Assembly (NCBI RefSeq): GCF_024703995.1
Contig: NZ_JAMXQV010000017.1
Location: 62,001 to 126,000, forward strand
Reading direction: 5' to 3'
DNA length: 64,000 nt
Origin: Amycolatopsis iheyensis
Lineage (GTDB): Bacteria; Actinomycetota; Actinomycetes; Mycobacteriales; Pseudonocardiaceae
In this document: positions 8,788 through 16,402 of the stretch, piece by piece
Position numbering within the stretch: position 1 is the first letter of the stretch
Layout: every line of letters begins with the position of its first letter
Program-made: the position numbers and the translations under genes
The notes under the pieces: generated by a model
Database searches by the model: none
Told to the model about the DNA's origin: nothing
What the model saw: only the letters and a program-made list of their open reading frames with translations

Positions 8788-9614
8788 TGGGCCGGGTCCG
8801 TGTCGTAGCGGCTGTGCCAGCTCAGCACGATCGGGGCGCCCGGCAGCTCCAGCGGCAGCTCCGTGGCCGTCAGGCCCAGGTCCGCGCGGGCCTGGGCCGT
8901 GGCCCGGTCCGCCAGCGCCGCCACCACCTCGCTGTGCGCGATCGCCTGCAGCGCCAGCGCCGCCGTCGGCAGGGCCGCCGCCACCCGGCGGCGCAACCCC
9001 AGCTCGGCCAGCGCCTTGTCCACCGCGTCACGCAGCCGGCCGCGACGGGACACGATCACGTGCTCCGCCGCCGCGAACTCCTCGACGTCCAGGCGCACCC
9101 CCGCCCGGGACACCAGCACCAGGCGGTCCTCGCCGACCACGAGGTGGCTGATCTCCGGCGAGGCCGGGACCGTCGCGCCGACCTCCAGGTCGACGTGCCC
9201 GCGGGCCAGGTCCGGCGTGTCCACCGGCGCCTCCGCCAGCAGCCGGAGACCGATCCCCGGCGCCTCCGCCGACGCCGTCCGCAGCAACGCCGGGAACAGC
9301 GCCGCCAGCAACGCGTCGTGGCCCTGGATCGTGAACGTGCGCCGGAGCGTCGCCGGGTCGACCGTGCGGGCCGGGGCCAGCACCCGGTTCGCGCGCGCCA
9401 CCAGCGTCCGCACCTCGTCGCGCATCGCCAGCGCGCGGGGAGTCGGCGTCATCGTGCGGCCCGTGCGCACCAGGATGTCGTCGCCGGTCGTCGCGCGGAT
9501 GCGGGCCAGGGTGCGGCTCATCGCCGGCGGCGTGAGGTGCAGGCGGTCGGCCGCGGCCTGCACCGAGTTCTCTTCCAGCAACGCGTCCAACGCCGTCAGC
9601 AGGTTCAGGTCCAC
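8766..9614 (-). CDS. LysR family regulator, 3' end unresolved
   Basis: Transcriptional regulator. The N-terminal winged helix (residues 1-60, with ENSVQAAADRLHLTPPAMSRTLARI) and a substrate-binding domain extend to a typical family C-terminus, SWHSRYDTDPAHEW (about residue 280). No in-frame stop follows. The frame stays open through the repeat at 8699 and across the whole antisense of the two upstream plus-strand genes to 7791. A C-terminal frameshift or replacement by the repeat is likely, and the end given here is where family similarity stops. The ATG at 9614 matches the family. Confidence 0.7.
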
Positions 9615-9631
9615 CTGAGCGACAGTAACGA

Positions 9632-10228
9632 CTAGGTGCCGTCGAGTGCGTTCTGGAGCATGCGTGACGCCGCCGCGCGCGGGGCCGGGTCGATCGCGAT
9701 CAGGGCGTTGACGACCGCGCCGTCGACCAGCGCCACCAGCCGTTCGAGCTCGTCGGCGGACACCGGCGTGCCCGACCGCGCGAAGATCTCCGTCAGCAGC
9801 TCGTCGAGCTGCGCCGACAGCGTCCGCATCAACGGCCGCAGGTAGGGCCGGCGACCGGTCGCGACCAGGCGTTCGTACCGCAGGAGCACCGCTTCCGCGT
9901 CCGCCTCGGCGTCATCGGTCTCCGGGCCCAGCAGCATCTCCAGCACCAGGTCGACGGTCGCCTGCACGCCGCGGTTGCGGGTCGCCAGCTCCTCCAGCCG
10001 ACGCCGGCCGGCCGCCAGCTCGGCGTTCGAGTGGTGCTCGACGGCCGCCGTGACCAGCTCTTCCAGCGAGTCGAAGTAGTACGTCGTCGAGGCGAGCGGC
10101 AAGCCCGCGCGCTCGGCGACCGCCCGGTGCCGGATGGCGTCGAACCCGCCCTCGACCAGCAGTTTCGCGGCGGCCTCGACGAGCGCGGCGCGCCGTCGCT
10201 CCCCTTTCGGGGTGGTCGCAGCGGTCAT
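9632..10228 (-). CDS. TetR family transcriptional regulator
   Basis: 198 residues with a TetR helix-turn-helix in the first 55 (RRAALVEAAAKLLVEGG, then AVAERAGLPLASTTYYF) and a helical ligand domain. Target and ligand are not evident. It lies 18 bp from the LysR start and is transcribed in the same direction, so the two regulators may be co-transcribed. The ATG at 10228 is the only good start. Confidence 0.85.
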   Translation of the reverse strand: MTAATTPKGERRRAALVEAAAKLLVEGGFDAIRHRAVAERAGLPLASTTYYFDSLEELVTAAVEHHSNAELAAGRRRLEELATRNRGVQATVDLVLEMLLGPETDDAEADAEAVLLRYERLVATGRRPYLRPLMRTLSAQLDELLTEIFARSGTPVSADELERLVALVDGAVVNALIAIDPAPRAAASRMLQNALDGT

Positions 10229-10262
10229 GGGCGGTCATTCTGCCAACCGGGCGGACCCGGGC

Positions 10263-10979
10263 TCAGAAGCGGGGCGCGAGAGCGTGCGCGAACGCCTCGA
10301 CCTGACCGCCGTACGGCGCTGCCCCACCGGCCGAAGGCACGCTGACCAGCACCAACCGCCCGCCGGACGCCGTCGCGACCTGGGTCGTGACCGTGCCGGC
10401 CGGCTGGGACTTGAACACCGCCGGAATGCCCTTCGGGTACACCGCCGCGGCGACCTGACCACCCGGAACGGGGAACCCGGCGGACCGGGAGCCCGTCGAA
10501 CAGGCGCCGCCCGGGACAGCCTGGGTAACGGCGACGGGGACGGGGAGCTCGCCAGCGAGGGCGATGGCGAGCTCCCCGTCCACCTGTTCGCACCCGGAGG
10601 CGCCTTCGGCCAAGTGGCCGGTCTTCCCGCCCTGGTCACCCCCCTGCTGGGGTGGCGTGGACGAGAAGTTCGGTGACTCCCCACCGACTTCAGGACGTGC
10701 CGGGTCCAGCCCGGGTTGCCCGGAACCGGGCGCCGATTGCGCGGACCCGGCGCTGTCGCCGGCCGCCGTCATCTCCTTCGGGGTACCCCCGGTGAGGACG
10801 CCGTAAGCGCCGAACCCGACGACGACCAGGGCCGCGGCGCTCACCCCGGCGGTGATCCGGTTGCGGCGGCGCAGGGTCTGCCGGCGGGATTCGCGGACGA
10901 CGTCGTCCTGCGTGAAGCCGGGCGAAGGCGCTTCGCCGGGCGCGGCGGAGAACAACGAGCGCAGCTCCTGCTCATCCAT
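10263..10979 (-). CDS. Membrane-anchored partner of SigE-family sigma factor
   Basis: 238 residues: a cytoplasmic N-terminus (MDEQELRSLF and following, about 1-40), one membrane helix at about 43-62, then a Pro/Gly-rich linker and a small extracellular domain with two cysteines. It overlaps the sigma-factor gene by 8 bp, so the two are translationally coupled. Such pairs usually consist of a sigma factor and its regulator or sensor. No zinc anti-sigma motif (HxxxCxxC) is present, so an anti-sigma role is inferred only from position. Confidence 0.65.
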   Translation of the reverse strand: MDEQELRSLFSAAPGEAPSPGFTQDDVVRESRRQTLRRRNRITAGVSAAALVVVGFGAYGVLTGGTPKEMTAAGDSAGSAQSAPGSGQPGLDPARPEVGGESPNFSSTPPQQGGDQGGKTGHLAEGASGCEQVDGELAIALAGELPVPVAVTQAVPGGACSTGSRSAGFPVPGGQVAAAVYPKGIPAVFKSQPAGTVTTQVATASGGRLVLVSVPSAGGAAPYGGQVEAFAHALAPRF

Positions 10980-11481
10980 TGGTCTCCACCTCCCGTTCCA
11001 GCACCTGCTTGAGGTTGGCCAGCCCGCGCGCGGTCTGGCTCTTCACGTTGCCTTCGCTGCAGCCCAGCTCCTTCGCCGCGCTGGTCACGTCCAGTCCTTC
11101 GAAGTACCGCAGGACGAGCACCGCCCGCTGCTTCGGCGGCACTTCCTTCAACGCCGCGAGCAGGTCTTCCCTGGTCGCGACGAGGTCGTCGAGGCCGGGC
11201 GAGTCGTCGGCCGGCTCCGGCAGCGTCTCGGTCTGCCACTCGCGCCGCCACGGGCGCCGCGATTCGTCGATCGACGCCCGCACGAGCGTCGTGCGGACGT
11301 ACGCGTCGGTCGCCGCCCGATCCCTGATCTTCTTCCACCTCCGGTGCAGCGCGACGAACGCCGTCTGCGCGAGGTCGTCCGCCCGGTGCCAGTCACCGCA
11401 GAGCATGTACGCGGTCCGGCGCACGGCGTCCCGCCTGGCGGCGAAGTACTCCGCGAACTCCTCCTCGTCGCGCTGGTCCAC
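10972..11481 (-). CDS. SigE-family RNA polymerase sigma factor
   Basis: ECF-type sigma factor of 169 residues, of the actinobacterial SigE/SigM-like group. Region 2 (FAARRDAVRRTAYMLCGDW and DDLAQTAFVALHRRW) recognises the -10 element, and region 4 (LKEVPPKQRAVLVLRYFEGL, then helix-turn-helix GCSEGNVKSQ) the -35. It overlaps the membrane-anchored gene downstream, probably its regulator. The ATG at 11481 fits the family length. Confidence 0.87.
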   Translation of the reverse strand: MDQRDEEEFAEYFAARRDAVRRTAYMLCGDWHRADDLAQTAFVALHRRWKKIRDRAATDAYVRTTLVRASIDESRRPWRREWQTETLPEPADDSPGLDDLVATREDLLAALKEVPPKQRAVLVLRYFEGLDVTSAAKELGCSEGNVKSQTARGLANLKQVLEREVETNG

Positions 11482-11616
11482 GCGCAGTCGTGCTCCGCTC
11501 TGTTGTCGTCGGTGGGTAGGACGGAATCAGGGGCGTCCACGGTTGCACGGACCGAGTGGGTTCGACCACTCAAGGGCTCATTGATCCCCGGCCGGTGGGT
11601 GTGATGTGATCGCTCC

Positions 11617-12639
11617 GTGACCTTCACCCTCCCGCCGCTGGACTTCCGCTCCGACACTGTCACCCGTCCGGATGATGTGATGCGAGCGGCCATGGCGTCC
11701 GCCGAAGTCGGGGACAACGTGCTGGAACACGACCCGACGATCGCGGCGCTGGAGGAGCGGGCGGCCCACGTCCTGGGCATGCCGGCGGCGCTGTGGGTGC
11801 CGAGCGGGACGATGGCCAACCTGATCGCGCTGAGCCTCCACCTGGAGCGCGGCGACCGGTTCCTGGCCACGCGCGGCGCCCACGTGCTGACCAACGAGCT
11901 CGGCTCGGGGGCCTGGCTGGCCGGCGGGATGCCGGACATCCTGGAGCACGACGGCGGCCCGGGCCGCCCTTCTCCCGACGCCCTCGCGGCCGCGATCGGA
12001 CGCCCCGGGCCGTACTTCACATTACGGACAAAGCTGCTCTGCCTCGAGAACACGCACAACGCGGCCGGCGGCGCGGTGACCCCGCCCGACGAGCACGCGC
12101 AGCTGCTGTCCGTCGCGAAGGAAGCCGGCCTGACCGTGCACCTCGACGGCGCCCGGCTCTGGCAGGCCGCGGTCGCGCTCGAGGTGCCGCCGGCGGCACT
12201 GACCGTCGGCGTCGACAGCGTGTCGGCCTGCTTCAGCAAGGGCCTCGGCGCGCCGGTCGGCTCGGTCGTCGCGGGCAGCGCGAACTTCGTCGAACGGGCC
12301 CGCCGGATGCGGCAGATGCTCGGCGGCGGCGTCCGGCAGGGCGGCGTCCTGGCCGCGGCCTGCCTGGTTGCCCTGGACCGCCTCCCCGAGCTGGCCGAGA
12401 CGCACGAGAACGCCCGGCGGCTCGCCGAAGGCCTGCGTGAGCACGGCTGGCCGACGAACGTCCCGGACACCAACATCGTGCTCGCCGAAGTCCCCGACAT
12501 CCCGACCGCGCTGAGCTGGCTCGACTCGCTCGGGGTCCGCGCGGTGCCGATGGAGGGCAAGGTCCGGTTCGTCACCCACCGGGACGTGAGCGCGACCGAC
12601 GTCGAAGAAGCCGTGCGCCGGATCAAGACCGGCGCGTGA
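11617..12639 (+). CDS. Threonine aldolase family protein (PLP)
   Basis: 340 residues, low-specificity L-threonine/beta-hydroxy amino acid aldolase type, splitting threonine to glycine and acetaldehyde. The N-terminus FRSDTVTRPDDVMRAAM and HLDGARLWQAAV (PLP aspartate) are typical. The Schiff-base lysine is Lys 208 in CFSKGLGAPVGS. The GTG at 11617 is the start that matches family length. Its stop overlaps the next open frame, suggesting an operon with the HAD hydrolase. Confidence 0.87.
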   Translation: MTFTLPPLDFRSDTVTRPDDVMRAAMASAEVGDNVLEHDPTIAALEERAAHVLGMPAALWVPSGTMANLIALSLHLERGDRFLATRGAHVLTNELGSGAWLAGGMPDILEHDGGPGRPSPDALAAAIGRPGPYFTLRTKLLCLENTHNAAGGAVTPPDEHAQLLSVAKEAGLTVHLDGARLWQAAVALEVPPAALTVGVDSVSACFSKGLGAPVGSVVAGSANFVERARRMRQMLGGGVRQGGVLAAACLVALDRLPELAETHENARRLAEGLREHGWPTNVPDTNIVLAEVPDIPTALSWLDSLGVRAVPMEGKVRFVTHRDVSATDVEEAVRRIKTGA

Positions 12640-12647
12640 GGAGCAGC

Positions 12648-13226
12648 GTGAACTGGATCGTGTTCGACTACGGCGACGTGCTGAGCAAGCCGAGCGCCGC
12701 CCGCCCGGACCTGGCCGCGCTGCTGGGCGCGCCACTGCCGGAGTTCGAGCAGGTCTACTGGGACCTGCGCATCCCGTACGACGCCGGGAGCACCCCGCTC
12801 GAGTACTGGCAGGCGGTCGGCGCCGCGCTGGGTGTCCCGGTCGACGAGGCGTTGTCGGCCGAGCTGACCCGCGTCGACATCGACGGCTGGGGTCACCTGG
12901 AACCGGCCGCGGAGGCGCTGCTCGAAGCGCTGTCCGAAGCCGGCGCGCGGCTGGCGCTGCTCTCGAACGCCCCCGCGGTGTTCGGCGAGTGGGCCCGCGC
13001 GCAGGACTTCGCGCGGCATTTCCGCGTGACGCTGTTCTCCGGCGACGTCCACTGCGTCAAGCCGGACGCGAAGATCTTCCGCCTGCTGCTGGACGAGCTC
13101 GGCGCCGAGCCGGCCGACTGCCTGTTCTTCGACGACCGGCAGTCCAATGTGGACGGCGCGCGGGCGGCCGGGCTCAAGGCGCAGCTGTGGAACGGCGCCG
13201 ACGCCGCGCGGGCGTGGCTCGAGTGA
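12648..13226 (+). CDS. HAD-family hydrolase
   Basis: 192 residues with HAD motifs: FDYGDVLS (nucleophile Asp and acid/base Asp), LLSNAP (motif II), CVKPDAKIF (motif III Lys) and FFDDRQSNV (motif IV acids). It probably dephosphorylates or dehalogenates a small metabolite. The GTG at 12648 follows GAGGAG, while an in-frame GTG at 12636 overlaps the aldolase stop, so the start could be four codons earlier. Substrate unknown. Confidence 0.82.
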   Translation: MNWIVFDYGDVLSKPSAARPDLAALLGAPLPEFEQVYWDLRIPYDAGSTPLEYWQAVGAALGVPVDEALSAELTRVDIDGWGHLEPAAEALLEALSEAGARLALLSNAPAVFGEWARAQDFARHFRVTLFSGDVHCVKPDAKIFRLLLDELGAEPADCLFFDDRQSNVDGARAAGLKAQLWNGADAARAWLE

Positions 13227-13250
13227 GCCACGCCCGGTGGTCCTCGCCGC

Positions 13251-13442
13251 TCAGTAGCGGTTGATGCGGCGAGGGTCCTTCTTGCCGCCGGTGAGCGCCT
13301 TGTAGCCGGCCGCGCCGAGGAAGGCGATGCCGCCGATGATGGCGATCCACAGGACGGCCTTGAACACGAAGCCGATCACGGCGCCCAGCACCATGAACGC
13401 CACCCAGGCGACGATCAGGCCGCCGACGATCTTCCAGAACAT
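13251..13442 (-). CDS. Small membrane protein
   Basis: 63 residues dominated by two hydrophobic stretches (about 3-25 and 27-45) separated by a short turn and followed by a basic tail KKDPRR. The ATG at 13442 is preceded by GGAGGAAG, which supports translation despite the small size. No enzymatic motif is visible. The flanking gene downstream is convergent. Confidence 0.6.
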   Translation of the reverse strand: MFWKIVGGLIVAWVAFMVLGAVIGFVFKAVLWIAIIGGIAFLGAAGYKALTGGKKDPRRINRY

Positions 13443-13545
13443 GGCTTCCTCCGAAGTCTTCCCGTGGCCCCTCCGGCCCCGATGCCTCCACTGTGGCACC
13501 TCGGCCGGGGAAACTCCCCTCGTCGAGCCAACGTTCAGGGATGAA

Positions 13546-14718
13546 TCAGGGTTCCCCCTGGCGCAGCCACCCACCGAGCCGCCGGACGCCTTCGTCGATG
13601 TCCTCGGCGCTGCCGGCGAAGGAGAACCGCACGTACTTGCCGCCGTCGACCGGGTCGAAGTCGACGCCGGGCGTGATGGCGAGGCCTGTGTCGGCGAGCA
13701 GCCGCTGACACCAGCTCAGGCTGTCTTCGGTGTACGCGCTGACGTCGGCGTAGGCGTAGAAGGCGCCGTCGGCGGGCGCGAGCTTGTCCAGGCCGATGCT
13801 CTGGAGGCCGGCGAAGAGCCGGTCGCGGTTGGCCCGGTACCGCTCGACGTGCGCGTCGGCCTCGGCGTAGGCCTCCGGCGTGAAAGCGGCGAGGCCCGCG
13901 TACTGCGAGACGGCGGGCGGGCAGATGGTGAAGTTGCCGGTCAGGACGTCGATCGCGCGGTGCAGCCGCCGCGGCGCGAGTATCCAGCCGAGCCGCCAGC
14001 CGGTCATCGCGAAGTACTTCGAGAAACTGCCCAGCACGAGCGGCTCGCGGCCGTACTGCCATGCGCAGTCGAGCTCGGCGCCGTAGGAGATGCCGTGGTA
14101 GATCTCGTCACTGATCAGCTGCACGCCGTGTGACGCGCACCAGCCGGTGATGGCGGCCAGCTCCCCGGGCGGCAGCACGGTGCCGGTGGGGTTGCTCGGG
14201 CTGGCGACGATCAGGCCGTCGATCGGGCCCAGCTCGTCGAGCAGGGCGACGGTGGGCTGGAAGTTCGTCTCGGCGGTGGTCGCGAACTCGACGACCTCGC
14301 AGCCGAGCACCGACAGCAGGTTGCGGTAGGCGGGGTAGCCGGGCCGGGCCATCGCGACCTTGGCGCCGGGGTCGAAGGCGCTCAGGAAGGCGAGCAGGAA
14401 CCCGCCGGAGGACCCGGTCGTCATGACGACGTCCTGCGCGCTGACGTCGAGGCGGTATTTCGCCTGGTAGTGCCCGGCGACGGCCTCGCGCAGCTCGGGG
14501 ATGCCGAGCTGTTCGGTGTAGCCGAGGGTGCTGGTCTGGAGCGCCTTCGCGGCGGCCTCGAGCACGGGCTTCGGCGCGGGCGCGGACGGCTGCCCGGCGG
14601 CGAGCGACACGAGATCGCCGTGACTGCGCTGCCGGGCGCCCGCCGCGGAGAGGACGTCCATGACGTGGAAGGGCGGCACGCCGGCCCGCAGCGCGGGCCC
14701 CGCCTCGAGGTCGGCCAT
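13546..14718 (-). CDS. Pyridoxal-phosphate aminotransferase (class I/II)
   Basis: 390 residues of aspartate-aminotransferase fold type I. Visible are the phosphate-binding TTGSSGGFLL, the SPSNPTGTVLP loop, SDEIYHG and the Schiff-base lysine 234 in SFSKYFAMTGWRLGW. It transfers amino groups between an amino acid and a 2-oxoacid, and the exact pair is not readable. It lies 9 bp downstream of the transglycosylase gene on the same strand and could be transcribed with it, although the functions are unrelated. Confidence 0.87.
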   Translation of the reverse strand: MADLEAGPALRAGVPPFHVMDVLSAAGARQRSHGDLVSLAAGQPSAPAPKPVLEAAAKALQTSTLGYTEQLGIPELREAVAGHYQAKYRLDVSAQDVVMTTGSSGGFLLAFLSAFDPGAKVAMARPGYPAYRNLLSVLGCEVVEFATTAETNFQPTVALLDELGPIDGLIVASPSNPTGTVLPPGELAAITGWCASHGVQLISDEIYHGISYGAELDCAWQYGREPLVLGSFSKYFAMTGWRLGWILAPRRLHRAIDVLTGNFTICPPAVSQYAGLAAFTPEAYAEADAHVERYRANRDRLFAGLQSIGLDKLAPADGAFYAYADVSAYTEDSLSWCQRLLADTGLAITPGVDFDPVDGGKYVRFSFAGSAEDIDEGVRRLGGWLRQGEP

Positions 14719-14727
14719 GCGGCCAGG

Positions 14728-15861
14728 CTAGTAGCCCTGGTAGGCACCGCCGTGAGCCATGGCCTTGATGCCGGGCACGTTGCCGAGGCCGCCGTACCGG
14801 TCGATCGAGTACTTGACCCCGGCGATGATGTTGTCGACCGGGTTGTAGATGTTGTCGTGCCCGGGCAGCTTGTGGGCGTTGAACGTCGAGTCGATGCACT
14901 GCATCAGGCCCTTGGACGGGTGCCCGGCCGCGGCGTTCGAGTCCCAGTTGTTGATGGCGTTCGGGTTCCCGCCGGACTCGTGCTGGATGATCGCCCAGAT
15001 GTTCGGGATGTCGGCGTCGGTCACCGGCACGCCGGCGGCCTGAAGGGCCTTGATGGCCTCCTGGATCCACTGCTGGACGTTCCCCGGGGGCGGGGAGGAC
15101 GGCGGGCCGCCGCTCGGGCCGAGGCCGCCACCGCCGCCGCCTCCACCACCACCGCCGCCTCCGCCGCCACCGCCGTGGTGGGAGGAGCCGTTGCTGTGGA
15201 TGCCGCCGGTGCTCTGCGGGACGGTGCCGTCGCTGTTGGGCAGCGGCACCTTCGAGTAGCCACCCTCGATCTGGGTCTTCATCAGCGCCTGGGACTTCTT
15301 GACCAGGTCGTCCGCGCTGGCGAGCAGCGGGTCGATCTTCCCGAGTGCGGTGGTGGCGTCGTTCTGGTTCGCCTTGTTGGCGGTGTCGACGATCTGCGTC
15401 GACGACGGGCTCGGGGCGGGCTTGTGCTCGTCCCTCGCGTGTTCCGCCTCCGCGTTCATCGCGGCCTGGGCCTTCGGGGTTTCCGCGTTGATGCGGTTCT
15501 GGATCGCCGTCTTCGCGGTTTCGTAGGCGTCGTTGACCTTGCTCTTGATGTCGCTCAGCTGCGACGACAGCGAACTGAGGTCGTTCCCGACGTCGGTGAG
15601 GTGGGTCTGCACCTTGTCGCCCGCGGTGGTGATCTGCTTGACGTAGCCGACGAAGGCATCCGCGGCCGGGCCCTTCCAGACGCCGGCGGACAGTGAGTCC
15701 GTGGCCGACTTGAGCGCCGCGCCGTGGTCGCCGGCCTGCGTGGCGGCGGTCTTGAACTGCTGGGCCGCCTTCTCGATCGACTCCGGCTTGATGCCTTCGA
15801 CCTGCTTCTTCTTGGCCTCGATGTCCGGCCAGTTCGGCGGAAAGTCGATCAGCCCACCCAC
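14728..15861 (-). CDS. WXG100-domain protein fused to SLT lytic transglycosylase
   Basis: 377 residues in three parts. Residues 1-140 form a helical ESX domain with the turn motif WKG at 62-64 and a long coiled coil. Residues 140-260 are a low-complexity linker with 17 consecutive glycines (230-246). Residues 261-377 are a goose-lysozyme/SLT-like domain with catalytic Glu 295 in HESGGNP, then GLMQ and IYNPVDNIIAG. There is no Sec signal, so secretion by a type VII system and cleavage of peptidoglycan outside the membrane is the natural inference. It lies 46 bp after a small ESX-like partner gene. Confidence 0.85.
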   Translation of the reverse strand: MGGLIDFPPNWPDIEAKKKQVEGIKPESIEKAAQQFKTAATQAGDHGAALKSATDSLSAGVWKGPAADAFVGYVKQITTAGDKVQTHLTDVGNDLSSLSSQLSDIKSKVNDAYETAKTAIQNRINAETPKAQAAMNAEAEHARDEHKPAPSPSSTQIVDTANKANQNDATTALGKIDPLLASADDLVKKSQALMKTQIEGGYSKVPLPNSDGTVPQSTGGIHSNGSSHHGGGGGGGGGGGGGGGGGLGPSGGPPSSPPPGNVQQWIQEAIKALQAAGVPVTDADIPNIWAIIQHESGGNPNAINNWDSNAAAGHPSKGLMQCIDSTFNAHKLPGHDNIYNPVDNIIAGVKYSIDRYGGLGNVPGIKAMAHGGAYQGY

Positions 15862-15907
15862 GGTGCCGCCCCCTTGTCATCCTGGCCCGACGGGGCCGTC
15901 CGTGCGC

Positions 15908-16225
15908 TCACTGGTTCCCGTGCTCGTGCAGCTTGAGGTCGCTCGCCCCGACCTGGTCGGCTTCCGCGACCAGCCCAGCAGCCTTTTTCAGGACGAAGCT
16001 GGTCGCCTCCATCAGCTTTCCCGCCGCGTCGAATTCGGAGTGCACGCCCTGCTTGAAGTCGCCGACCGCGCCGTGCACGTCCTGAGAGCCGCCCATCGTC
16101 CCGAACGGGCTTTCCTTCTCGTCGTCGACTCCGGTCAGGTGCTTCTTCGACTTCTCGAACTCGTCTTTGAGCTTCTCGACGTGACGGGCCGCGATGGCCA
16201 TCGAGTCCGGGTCGTAGACAGGCAC
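15908..16225 (-). CDS. Small ESX-like (WXG100-type) helical protein
   Basis: 105 residues, almost entirely helical and charged, without signal peptide or cysteine, and with a central turn (SPFGTMGG) where WXG100 proteins have their WxG. Size, helix-turn-helix profile and position 46 bp upstream of the WXG100-transglycosylase fusion suggest the heterodimer partner or chaperone of that substrate. It is divergent from the Ser/Thr kinase gene across a 177-bp promoter region. Confidence 0.65.
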   Translation of the reverse strand: MPVYDPDSMAIAARHVEKLKDEFEKSKKHLTGVDDEKESPFGTMGGSQDVHGAVGDFKQGVHSEFDAAGKLMEATSFVLKKAAGLVAEADQVGASDLKLHEHGNQ

Positions 16226-16402
16226 GGTTCGTCATCCCCTTCGGCAACTTGTCTCCGCCCGATCAGACGTCGCCATGACCAGGACGGTTCCCGCGCTTAC
16301 TTTATGACTTCCTCCGGGCAGCGCGTGCGGATCTCCGCCAACTTCCACCCCAGCGGGCGCGGGACACGCTTTGTAGCATGTCCCGCGGGGAGGAAATCGA
16401 TC

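Noticed and set aside
15124..15174. Glycine-codon tract as an assembly artefact
   Set aside because: The codons vary and the frame is intact on both sides, so it reads as a genuine Gly17 linker.
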